NCBI GenBank assembly: GCA_020048795.1
Contig: JAIFMA010000224.1
Location: forward strand, 1-6,286
Direction: 5' to 3'
DNA length: 6,286 nt
Origin: Rhodoferax sp.
GTDB taxonomy: Bacteria; Pseudomonadota; Gammaproteobacteria; Burkholderiales; Burkholderiaceae_C
Shown here piece by piece: positions 1 to 5,755 of this stretch. How positions within the stretch are numbered: the stretch's first letter is position 1; every line of letters starts with the position of its first letter. The notes below the pieces were generated by a model, which worked only from the letters and a program-made list of their open reading frames with translations, made no database searches and was not told the origin of the DNA. A program made the position numbers and the translations under genes.

Positions 1-144
1 GCGGCCCAGGGTATGCGGCTGAACATTGCCTCCGGCCTGGCGGTGCGTTTTGAGCCGGGTCAGCAACGCACGGTTGAATTGGTCGATTTTGCCGGCGAGC
101 GCCTGGTTTACGGCTTTCGTGGCCTGGTCATGGGGTCGCTCTGA
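1..144 (+). CDS. ureB: Urease subunit beta (UreB), C-terminal fragment
   Basis: This frame is open from the left edge of the window and ends at TGA 142-144, giving the last 47 residues of a protein. The fragment begins AAQGMRLNIASG, continues with VRFEPGQ and VELV, and closes with VYGFR and VMGSL. These are the conserved end of the urease beta subunit, a small beta-barrel protein that packs against UreC in the cytoplasmic (UreABC)3 urease, which hydrolyses urea to ammonia and carbamate. The start and about half of the protein lie outside the window. The next gene is ureC on the same strand, as in other proteobacterial urease operons, but the 72-bp gap is longer than I would expect and is filled by a hairpin repeat. 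Family identity is secure from the motifs and the neighbour. Confidence 0.95.
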   Translation, partial: AAQGMRLNIASGLAVRFEPGQQRTVELVDFAGERLVYGFRGLVMGSL

Positions 145-204
145 TTTTTTAGATGTTTTTGGCCACCAGCCGGCTTGGAATAAGCGCTGGTAGCTCTCTT
201 TTTT
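145..204. repeat. Hairpin repeat between ureB and ureC, Comamonadaceae-type intergenic repeat
   Basis: The gap holds an imperfect inverted repeat. The left arm ACCAGC+GCTT (165-170 and 173-176, with CG bulged at 171-172) pairs with AAGCGCTGGT (182-191) around the loop GGAAT. T-rich stretches flank it on both sides (TTTTTT near 145-150, TTTTT at 156-160, TTTTTT near 199-204). Read on the minus strand, the core is ACCAGCGCTTATTCC preceded by GAGCT and followed by GGCCAAAAA. From memory this resembles a very abundant intergenic repeat of Comamonadaceae genomes; that match is recall, not a search. It could modulate the relative expression of ureB and ureC, or be a neutral repeat insertion. Confidence 0.6.
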
Positions 205-209
205 GAAGG
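205..209 (+). promoter_or_regulatory. Ribosome binding site of ureC
   Basis: GAAGG lies 7 bases before ATG 217 and only 4 bases before the in-frame GTG 214. The spacing favours ATG 217, giving a protein that starts MATIGRRAYA, close to the usual UreC N-terminus. Confidence 0.7.
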
Positions 210-216
210 TATTGTG

Positions 217-2004
217 ATGGCCACCATCGGACGACGCGCCTACGCAGAAATTTTTGGCCCCACCGTGGGCGACCGGGTTCGGCTGGCCGACACGGGCCTG
301 CTGATCGAGGTCGAACAAGACTACACGCTGCGCGCAGGCGCCTATGGCGAAGAGGTCAAGTTTGGCGGTGGCAAGACCATTCGCGACGGCATGGCACAAA
401 GCCAGCGCACCCGCGACGGCATCGCCGGCGGCCCACAGGGCGGCGGCGCGGTCGATTGCGTGATGACCAACGCGCTGATCCTGGACCACTGGGGCATTGT
501 GAAAGCCGACATCGGACTCAAAGGCGGCCGCATCGTCGGCATCGGCAAGGCCGGCAACCCGGATACCCAGCCGGGCGTGGACATCATCATCGGCCCCGGC
601 ACCGAGGTGATCAGTTGCGAAGGCAATATCGTCACCGCCGGTGGTATCGACAGCCACATCCATTTCATCTGCCCACAACAGATTGAAGAAGCCCTGGCCT
701 CCGGCGTGACGACCATGCTGGGCGGCGGCACCGGCCCTGCCACCGGCACTTTTGCCACTACCTGCACGCCGGGGCCGTGGAATATCGAGCGCATGCTGCA
801 AGCGGCCGATGCGTTTCCGATGAACCTGGGTTTTCTGGGCAAGGGTAATGCCAGCCTGCCCGCAGCGCTGCGCGAGCAGGTCAACGCTGGCGTGATTGGC
901 CTCAAATTACATGAAGACTGGGGCACGACGCCTGCGGCCATCAGCAACTGTCTGGACGTGGCCGACCAAATGGATGTGCAGGTGGCGATCCACTCCGACA
1001 CACTCAACGAATCCGGTTTTGTCGAAAACACCATTGCTGCCACCAAGGGACGCGGCCTGTGCGCCTTCCATACCGAAGGTGCCGGTGGCGGCCATGCGCC
1101 CGACATCCTGCGGGTGGTGGGTGAGGCCAACTTTTTGCCCAGTTCCACCAACCCGACCATGCCTTACACCGTCAATACGCTCGATGAGCATGTGGACATG
1201 CTGATGGTCTGCCACCACCTGGACGCGGGCATTGCCGAAGACCTGGCCTTTGCCGAGAGCCGTATCCGCAAGGAAACCATTGCCGCCGAAGACGTGCTGC
1301 ACGACCTGGGTGCCATCAGCATGATGAGCAGCGACAGCCAGGCCATGGGCCGCGTCGGCGAAGTCATCATCCGCACCTGGCAGACCGCGCACAAAATGAA
1401 AGTCCAGCGCGGCTGGCTGGCACCGCCGCTGGTGCTGGGCGAAGAGCGTGGCGAAGGTGCGTTGGTGCAGTTTGAGCAGCGCAACGACAACTTCCGCGCC
1501 AAACGTTATGTGGCCAAATACACCCTCAACCCGGCGATTGCCCACGGAATCAGCCACGAGGTGGGCAGCATCGAAGTTGGCAAATGGGCTGATCTGGTGG
1601 TCTGGAAACCGGCCTTTTTTGGTGTCAAACCCGCACTGATCCTGAAAGGTGGCTTTATCGCCATGGCCGCCATGGGTGACCCGAACGCCAGCATCCCGAC
1701 ACCCCAGCCGGTGCATTACCGGCCCATGTTTGGCGCGTTTGGTGGCGCGCTGGCGCGAGGCTCGCTCACCTTTGTGTCACAAGCCGGTTTGCAGGCCGGC
1801 ATCAGGGAGCGTTTTGGTCTGCAAAAGACCTTGAGCGCGGTGAAAGCCATCCGTGGTGTGCGCAAGCAGCACATGGTGCACAACCACTACCTGCCCAGCA
1901 TGGAAATTGACGCGCAGACTTACAGTGTGCGCGCCGATGGCCAGTTGCTGACCTGCGAGGCAGCCGTCAGTTTGCCGATGTCGCAGCGCTATTTTTTGTT
2001 CTAG
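217..2004 (+). CDS. ureC: Urease subunit alpha (UreC), catalytic subunit
   Basis: This 595-residue protein is the catalytic subunit of the nickel urease, hydrolysing urea in the cytoplasm. All active-site residues known from Klebsiella urease are present with a constant offset of 13. The nickel ligands are H147 and H149 (SHIHFICPQQ), the carbamylated K230 (GLKLHEDWG), H259 (AIHSDTLNESG), H285 (FHTEGAGGGHAPD) and D373 (SSDSQAMGRVGE). H232, the flap residues C332 and H333 (MVCHHLD) and R349 are also there, and the end is the typical LPMSQRYFLF. By hand alignment from memory it is 28 residues longer than the 567-residue Klebsiella enzyme. The extra residues fall in three places: around 38-42, around 62-78 (glycine-rich) and around 400-423. 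ATG 217 is chosen over GTG 214 because of its ribosome site. No ureE follows; the next gene points the other way. The protein looks intact and functional. Confidence 0.98.
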   Translation: MATIGRRAYAEIFGPTVGDRVRLADTGLLIEVEQDYTLRAGAYGEEVKFGGGKTIRDGMAQSQRTRDGIAGGPQGGGAVDCVMTNALILDHWGIVKADIGLKGGRIVGIGKAGNPDTQPGVDIIIGPGTEVISCEGNIVTAGGIDSHIHFICPQQIEEALASGVTTMLGGGTGPATGTFATTCTPGPWNIERMLQAADAFPMNLGFLGKGNASLPAALREQVNAGVIGLKLHEDWGTTPAAISNCLDVADQMDVQVAIHSDTLNESGFVENTIAATKGRGLCAFHTEGAGGGHAPDILRVVGEANFLPSSTNPTMPYTVNTLDEHVDMLMVCHHLDAGIAEDLAFAESRIRKETIAAEDVLHDLGAISMMSSDSQAMGRVGEVIIRTWQTAHKMKVQRGWLAPPLVLGEERGEGALVQFEQRNDNFRAKRYVAKYTLNPAIAHGISHEVGSIEVGKWADLVVWKPAFFGVKPALILKGGFIAMAAMGDPNASIPTPQPVHYRPMFGAFGGALARGSLTFVSQAGLQAGIRERFGLQKTLSAVKAIRGVRKQHMVHNHYLPSMEIDAQTYSVRADGQLLTCEAAVSLPMSQRYFLF

Positions 2005-2033
2005 AGCCCCATCAATCCCGGGTGTATCACGCT

Positions 2034-2053
2034 TCTTTTTGATGACAAAAAGA
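2034..2053. terminator. AT-rich inverted repeat downstream of ureC, possible weak terminator
   Basis: TCTTTTTG (2034-2041) and CAAAAAGA (2046-2053) form a perfect 8-bp inverted repeat around the loop ATGA, 30 bases after the ureC stop and between two converging genes. The stem is A/T-rich and no separate T run follows, so it is at best a weak terminator. The rest of 2005-2177 shows nothing recognisable. Confidence 0.3.
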
Positions 2054-2177
2054 CAGAATCGTCGCTGAAACCTGAATCGCTTTGATGATGACGGCTGGCG
2101 GTCATGGCAATCTCCGGGAAATTTAAAAGCACCGATCAATCTCTTCGTTGGCGCAATTTATTCACCCATCGGCATCA

Positions 2178-2606
2178 TCACAGGCCTTGCGGTGACGCAG
2201 CAAATTCAAATGGGTTGATGATCTGCACGCCACAAGCCAAAAAATCCCGCACATTGCGGGTTGCAAGCACCAGGCCATGCTCTTGCGCGGTCGCGGCGAT
2301 CAGCATGTCCGGGGTGCTGCGGATGATGCCCTGGGCCTGGAACTGACCCCGCAGTATGCCGGCACGCTGGGCAATGGACTCAGTCACCGGATAGACGGCA
2401 TGCATCCGCTGCACCAGCGCGTTAAACAGCGCCAGTTTGCGGGCATTGGGCTGCCAGGCCAGCCCAAAGTTGGCTTCTTCTATGGACACGGCAGACAAGG
2501 CCAATAGCGACACCGACTGCAACCAGTGCATGACCCGTGCGTCGGGGGTTCTCTTGACAAATTCGCTGATGACGTTGGTATCGGCCAGATGAATGGTTTG
2601 TGCCAT
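2178..2606 (-). CDS. PIN-domain toxin, VapC/FitB type
   Basis: This 142-residue protein is a single PIN domain, the Mg2+-dependent ribonuclease fold of VapC-type toxins, which usually cut tRNA or rRNA and arrest growth. The pattern is clear: LADTNVISE at 7-15 with the first acidic residue D9, SIEEANFGLA at 41-50 with E43/E44, TPDMLIAATA at 98-107 with D100, and LATRNVRDF at 114-122 with N118 and D121. It ends with INPFEF. The wording is closest to the FitB-like branch. The frame stays open upstream to 2747, but that stretch runs through the antitoxin gene in another frame. ATG 2606, 19 bases after the antitoxin stop, gives the normal family N-terminus. I see no strong ribosome site, so translation may be coupled to the antitoxin. 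All catalytic acids are present and no break is seen. The RNA target cannot be read from the sequence. Confidence 0.9.
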   Translation of the reverse strand: MAQTIHLADTNVISEFVKRTPDARVMHWLQSVSLLALSAVSIEEANFGLAWQPNARKLALFNALVQRMHAVYPVTESIAQRAGILRGQFQAQGIIRSTPDMLIAATAQEHGLVLATRNVRDFLACGVQIINPFEFAASPQGL

Positions 2607-2625
2607 GAGGGCGCGGCTTGTTGAT

Positions 2626-2925
2626 TCAGGCCGGATCAGCAAATGGGTTGGCGCGGGTCCAGGCAGCCTGACGAGCCTCTGAGTCAACACCGGGCGTTGC
2701 CAGCCCGGCCTCGTCATTGGGTGCATAGGTTTCGCGCAATTGAACAAGCTGGCTGTAAAAAGTATCGGCGGCGGGCTTGATGGCCGCCTGGCTTTGCCTG
2801 AAATAGTCAGCCGACACCAGCACCGCCACCGGCGTGTTACGTTTGGTAATGACCTGTGGCGCCTGCTGCGCAGCGGCGATCAAGGCGGACAATTGTTGCC
2901 GCGACTGGGCGATTGAGATGGACAT
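2626..2925 (-). CDS. Antitoxin, Phd/YefM family
   Basis: This 99-residue protein is the likely antitoxin and autorepressor for the PIN toxin encoded 19 bases downstream. The first ~45 residues are the Phd/YefM DNA-binding fold: MSISIAQSRQQLSALI, then VITKRNTPVAVLVSADYF at 25-42. The rest (FYSQLVQLRETY and a Pro/Ala-rich tail ending NPFADPA) is the expected toxin-binding part, which in this family is disordered until it wraps the toxin. ATG 2925 is chosen because it starts the conserved domain; a TTG at 2949 would add eight atypical residues. The upstream AAGAAG is only a weak ribosome site. Antitoxin-first order, the short gap and a shared promoter region fit a type II operon. Phd/YefM antitoxins occur with RelE/YoeB, Doc and PIN toxins, so the partner is decided here by the neighbour. 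Confidence 0.9.
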   Translation of the reverse strand: MSISIAQSRQQLSALIAAAQQAPQVITKRNTPVAVLVSADYFRQSQAAIKPAADTFYSQLVQLRETYAPNDEAGLATPGVDSEARQAAWTRANPFADPA

Positions 2926-2937
2926 AAACTTCTTACT

Positions 2938-2943
2938 TGTACA
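2938..2943 (-). promoter_or_regulatory. Candidate operator TGTACA upstream of the Phd/YefM antitoxin
   Basis: The palindromic hexamer TGTACA lies 12 bases before the antitoxin start, between the -10 box and the start codon. TGTACA is the core recognised by YefM in the E. coli yefM-yoeB operator, and this antitoxin is of the same family. A second, imperfect copy (TGTCCA) overlaps the start codon region at 2919-2924. Binding here is inferred. Confidence 0.45.
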
Positions 2944-2955
2944 TTTCAAAAGTTC

Positions 2956-2961
2956 ATTATA
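2956..2961 (-). promoter_or_regulatory. Candidate -10 box of the antitoxin-toxin operon
   Basis: The minus strand reads TATAAT exactly, 30 bases before the antitoxin ATG, in a short A/T-rich stretch within otherwise G/C-rich DNA. No good -35 hexamer lies 16-18 bases upstream, so the promoter would depend mostly on the -10 box or on other contacts. Confidence 0.5.
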
Positions 2962-3341
2962 GACATCAGCAGCAGTTCACCGTGGGTCGGTTTTGTCCGA
3001 CTTGATGGGCCAAGCTGCATAGTCCAGAAGCCACCCGCCAGCAGCATCATGGCGCGCAGGTTGCACCCGGCGCCATGCCACCCCACCGCAAGTCCGGTCA
3101 ATCGCCGTTTTACTCACTCACCCGTTGACACGCTGATTGACCGCGCAGTCTGGCGCGGGTCGCGGCAGCCCCACTCCAGTTAGTTGCCCAGTTCGGATTG
3201 ACCGCAACGGTGGCCCGCGTGCCGGGCTTGTGTGCGAGGGCTGAGCGTCCACCCCAATGTGCGCCGGTCCCAAACACTCACGCCCGACCATCAGTCCCAG
3301 CAGCCCTGCTTGTTGCCAATAAGTAACAGTCCGCAACTTCA

Positions 3342-3378
3342 TTTGACAGCGCTTAACTAGGGAAAACCCTGAGTCAAA
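3342..3378. promoter_or_regulatory. Dyad-symmetric site around AGGGAAAACCCT
   Basis: Nested inverted repeats share one centre. TTTGAC (3342-3347) mirrors GTCAAA (3373-3378), and inside it ACTAGGG (3356-3362) mirrors CCCTGAGT (3367-3374) with one extra base, around AAAA. This is the form of a dimeric regulator site. It lies about 270 bases before the lipoprotein start. TTGACA at 3343-3348 resembles a -35 box, but no -10 follows at the right distance. The regulator is unknown. Confidence 0.4.
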
Positions 3379-3636
3379 CGTGCCCACGGCACCCGCAAAA
3401 GCCAACGCTGCCTGCCGACAAAGCCATATAAAACAACACGCTACAAATCCAAGCTGCAGCGCCGCCTGAATAGTAGTGCCAACCATATGCTCCGCTGTTG
3501 TGCGCAGGGCCTGTGCTAGATTGGTCGAAAAGAGAAAGTCGTTGGTCAAGAAAACAGGTGTTGGCAGGTGCCAGTAAATGTTTATGGCCGGCACGTCTTG
3601 GGGCGTGCGGTTGATGCGATCCGTGTTTGTTAACGA

Positions 3637-3642
3637 GAAGGA
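3637..3642 (+). promoter_or_regulatory. Ribosome binding site of the lipoprotein gene
   Basis: GAAGGA sits 6 bases before ATG 3649. It is the best ribosome site in this part of the window and supports that start over the second in-frame ATG at 3679, which has no comparable site. This matters because both starts place a terminator-like hairpin inside the coding region. Confidence 0.7.
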
Positions 3643-3648
3643 AACGTC

Positions 3649-5070
3649 ATGCACAGCGACTTTTTGTCGAAATTTTCAATGTCCAGCCTGCTGCCAACCC
3701 AGTTTGCAGCAGGCTTTTTTGTTTCTGGCAGCGCACACGGCCTGCGCCGGGCGGCCAGCGCGGCCTGCGTTGCCGCTGTAGCCTTGCTCAGTGCTTGCGG
3801 CGGTGGTGGTGGCAGCGCAGCACCCGCCTGCGCACCATTTACCGACAGCTTTGGCGCGTCCGTTAGTTGCGTGCAAATGGACGCGCTGGTGGCCTACGAC
3901 ACCAGCAACAACGGCGGCAACGACAGCGGTGATGCCGGTGCTGACGGCACCGCAGGCGATGGTGCGGCAATTGCCAACACCCGGCTGCGCTTTACCGACA
4001 TCAACAACCACAGCGTGGAGACCAGCACCGATGCCAACGGCTATTACCGTATCAACCTACGCGGACTCAAGGCACCGATTGTGGCCACCGTGCTGCGCGA
4101 CAACCAGCCGTGGAAATCAATGCTCATCAGCGAGATCGTCCCGGGCAATCGCAAGTTCTACACCATCAACCTCACCGGTTTGACCGATGTGGTGGCCTAC
4201 CAAAGCGCCAAAAAAGAAGGCCTGAGCAGTGCAGATGCACTAACACCCGCATTGATCGAGAGGCAAAAGCAAGCGATTCCTCAAATCATTGCAGACCTGA
4301 ACGTACAACTAAAAAATTCCATCAGTGCGGCTGGTCTGGATCCGGCTACGTTCAATCCACTGACGAGCCCCTTTGTAGCCAATAAGACTGGGTACGATTT
4401 GATACTCGAGACCAACCCGATTGTTCGCTCACCAGATGGCAGCACGGTATTGGTGAATACTAAATTTAGCTTTACGGCGGGCGATACAAGAACATACAGA
4501 GTCACACCATCTTCCGGCACAAGCTATACCAACACCCGAACCATACTTTCGACAGCGGGATCAGAAGTCGAGCAATTACAAGGCACTTGGTCGAACGGAA
4601 GCGGCAGCACGATAGCTACTTACGACAATCAGGTCCGGTTGGTTAAGTTTACAGATACGACAACAGATACGGCAAATGATACTTATGACGGCAGAGTATG
4701 CACGTACACGCCGCCTTTTGGTAGTTATGTTTCTATTGATGCGAACAAGTTAACAGTAGGTCAGTCGTCCACACAAACCAACAGCTTAACTTGTGAACTG
4801 GTAGGGTTTACACCTAGTATCACAAATTTTACATCAACCTATTCATTTTCCAAATATGAAACGATAACCGTTGCAGCAGGTACATTTCAAAATACACGTG
4901 TCTGGACTAGAGTAAATTTGGCAAGCCCGACCGACAGGTCGGTCTATTGGGTTGACCCAATTATGAATCGACCCGTCATGGAGAAGAAAATTCAGGTTGC
5001 GAATGGTCAGGACGTTGTCATCACCACGCAGGAGTTGATCAGCTATTCGATCAAGAACTATCCCAAATAG
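3649..5070 (+). CDS. Predicted outer-membrane lipoprotein with carboxypeptidase-regulatory-like domain
   Basis: This 473-residue secreted protein has no assigned function. A long n-region (1-34, with RR at 33-34) precedes a hydrophobic stretch and the lipobox LLSAC, so lipidation is expected at C50. GGGGG follows, and the lack of Asp at +2 favours the outer membrane. Residues 85-105 are a Gly/Asn/Asp-rich linker. Residues ~105-150 (TRLRFTDINN, TSTDANGYYRINL) resemble a carboxypeptidase-regulatory-like beta-sandwich, followed by a mostly helical part (178-245) with INLTGLTDVVA and ATFNPLTSPF, a pattern I recall from Burkholderiales lipoproteins. The C-terminal part (270-465) is beta-rich, with VAAGTFQNTRVW and VYWVDP motifs reminiscent of DUF3108-like domains, and it has C351 and C382, a possible disulfide. 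G+C falls strongly after about residue 185. A terminator-like hairpin covers codons 13-24. The start is set by GAAGGA at 3637. Confidence 0.8.
   Translation: MHSDFLSKFSMSSLLPTQFAAGFFVSGSAHGLRRAASAACVAAVALLSACGGGGGSAAPACAPFTDSFGASVSCVQMDALVAYDTSNNGGNDSGDAGADGTAGDGAAIANTRLRFTDINNHSVETSTDANGYYRINLRGLKAPIVATVLRDNQPWKSMLISEIVPGNRKFYTINLTGLTDVVAYQSAKKEGLSSADALTPALIERQKQAIPQIIADLNVQLKNSISAAGLDPATFNPLTSPFVANKTGYDLILETNPIVRSPDGSTVLVNTKFSFTAGDTRTYRVTPSSGTSYTNTRTILSTAGSEVEQLQGTWSNGSGSTIATYDNQVRLVKFTDTTTDTANDTYDGRVCTYTPPFGSYVSIDANKLTVGQSSTQTNSLTCELVGFTPSITNFTSTYSFSKYETITVAAGTFQNTRVWTRVNLASPTDRSVYWVDPIMNRPVMEKKIQVANGQDVVITTQELISYSIKNYPK
3685..3720 (+). terminator. Intrinsic-terminator-like hairpin inside the start of the lipoprotein gene
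   Basis: AGCCTGCTGC (3685-3694) pairs perfectly with GCAGCAGGCT (3706-3715) around an 11-base loop, followed at once by TTTTTT (3715-3720) and, after one G, TTT. This has the full form of a rho-independent terminator on the plus strand. A small hairpin CGAC-TTTTT-GTCG (3657-3669) precedes it. It could end a leader transcript or act as an attenuator. It could also be a coincidence of the codons for LLPTQFAAGFF. Confidence 0.6.
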
Positions 5071-5096
5071 TGTTCTGGTGAACTTACGATGGCTAG

Positions 5097-5270
5097 GTGT
5101 CTCAATCACACGAAGCCAATTATCGAAACGTGGATCAGGCCTTGAACGGCATGAGATCGCTCGACCTGCTGGCTTTACGGTCTGGATTTACTGACGACTT
5201 GAGCCGGTTGCATTGGGATCGGGTTGCTGTAGCTGAAAAAAACGCAAGGATAGAATTTAGATCGACATAG
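5097..5270 (+). CDS. Doubtful small ORF of 57 codons, unknown function or gene remnant
   Basis: A frame from GTG 5097, directly after an in-frame stop, runs to TAG 5268-5270. The product reads like a real protein: NYRNVDQALNGMRSLDLL followed by ALRSGFTDDLSRLHWDRVAV and a charged end, with an amphipathic, partly helical look. An internal ATG at 5151 would give 39 residues. I do not recognise the family. No good ribosome site precedes GTG 5097, which begins only 26 bases after the lipoprotein stop. A hairpin begins at the last base of the stop codon. The opposite strand is also open here (5135-5317), so the frame could be a shadow or the tail of a lost gene. Confidence 0.25.
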   Translation: MSQSHEANYRNVDQALNGMRSLDLLALRSGFTDDLSRLHWDRVAVAEKNARIEFRST

Positions 5271-5294
5271 GGGGCAACCTTTAGGCTGCTCCCC
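5270..5294 (+). terminator. Hairpin directly after the small ORF, no T run
   Basis: GGGG (5270-5273) pairs with CCCC (5291-5294), GCA (5274-5276) with TGC (5287-5289), and CC (5278-5279) with GG (5284-5285), with one bulge and one mismatch. It starts at the stop codon of the small ORF. No T run follows, so it is a poor intrinsic terminator and might only stabilise the transcript end. Confidence 0.3.
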
Positions 5295-5530
5295 TGTCGT
5301 TCGGCCAGGGCATGCATTACATGTCAAAAGTCCCAAAATTCTGCGAAAAATTGCGGCTTATTACACAGCCGCTAACAGCTAAAGCGCAGCCATCAAAACT
5401 CCTGACCAGCATCGACGTGAACCAAATCTTGGGGTCGTTGGGCCGAGGTTTAAGCTGGACTTGCGCGATCGCCAGTAGCCCGACACGCCGCCAGCAGCCC
5501 ACTCGGGCGCGTCCAATTGACGAATCCAGG
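5295..5530. other. Intergenic stretch without a recognised gene
   Basis: Frames are open on both strands here (plus 5312-5590, minus 5317-5577), but neither resembles a known family and neither has a good ribosome site. A 6-bp hairpin GCGGCT/AGCCGC (5353-5358 with 5367-5372, loop of 8) is the only structure I see. The right-hand part is the region downstream of the BrnA-type antitoxin. Confidence 0.45.
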
Positions 5531-5755
5531 TCAAACGGTTTGTGGCCAATTGATTTGTACCTTTCGACTGTTGGCAAGACTGTCGCGTAGATACAAGTTA
5601 ATCAGACTCTGATAGGGAACGCCCGATTCATCGGCCATTCCCTTGAAGTAGTCCTCAACATCCTCTGAAAGACGTATGGTCACAGGCTTTTTCAACTTGG
5701 ATGCGTATGGATTCTTGCCGGACTTCAGTTTGGAAAAATCGTATTCTGCTTTCAT
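5531..5755 (-). CDS. brnA: Antitoxin, BrnA/CopG family
   Basis: This 74-residue protein resembles BrnA, the DNA-binding antitoxin that neutralises the ribonuclease toxin BrnT and represses the operon. It opens with MKAEYDFSKLKSGKNPYA, the conserved BrnA start. Then comes a ribbon-helix-helix-like part, PVTIRLSEDVEDYFKGMA (24-41), with the beta strand TIRL, followed by VPYQSLINLYLRDSL (46-60), the usual second helix. ATG 5755 is set by GAGGTGG, 6 bases upstream. The start overlaps the stop of the upstream brnT frame as ATGA, the usual coupled arrangement. The toxin gene is broken, so this is an intact antitoxin without a local partner. It may persist as a regulator, as protection against BrnT from elsewhere, or simply because it has not yet decayed. 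A longer frame to 6028 adds no family sequence. Confidence 0.85.
   Translation of the reverse strand: MKAEYDFSKLKSGKNPYASKLKKPVTIRLSEDVEDYFKGMADESGVPYQSLINLYLRDSLANSRKVQINWPQTV

Larger units (their letters stand above)
2962..3648. other. Long intergenic region without a convincing gene
   Basis: These ~690 bases separate the antitoxin from the lipoprotein gene. A minus-strand frame of 178 codons (3118-3654) crosses it, but it has no recognisable domain and its start lies inside the lipoprotein gene, so I do not call it. A short repeat GATTGACCGC occurs at 3135-3144 and 3196-3205, with an inverted 9-base copy at 3095-3103. A clear dyad lies at 3342-3378 (separate entry). The part before about 3300 is G/C-rich and may be a gene remnant; the part after it probably holds the promoter and leader of the lipoprotein gene. 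I see no tRNA or rRNA. Confidence 0.5.

Noticed and set aside
342..1716. Long minus-strand frames opposite ureC (up to 272 codons).
   Set aside because: They are antisense shadows caused by the codon bias of a G/C-rich gene with a certain identity.
3343..3371. TTGACA as a -35 box for the lipoprotein gene.
   Set aside because: No -10-like hexamer lies 16-18 bases downstream; the hexamer is better explained as part of the dyad.
3118..3654. Minus-strand frame of 178 codons opposite the lipoprotein leader, with a hydrophobic stretch.
   Set aside because: No recognisable domain, no convincing ribosome site, start inside the lipoprotein gene, and composition of a non-coding region.
3580..3720. 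A known riboswitch class in front of the lipoprotein terminator.
   Set aside because: I looked for c-di-GMP, fluoride, TPP, glycine and guanidine consensus motifs and found none, nor a clear antiterminator sequence.
5317..5590. Overlapping open frames on both strands (plus 5312-5590, minus 5317-5577).
   Set aside because: Neither resembles a known protein or has a good start site; mutual shadows are likely.
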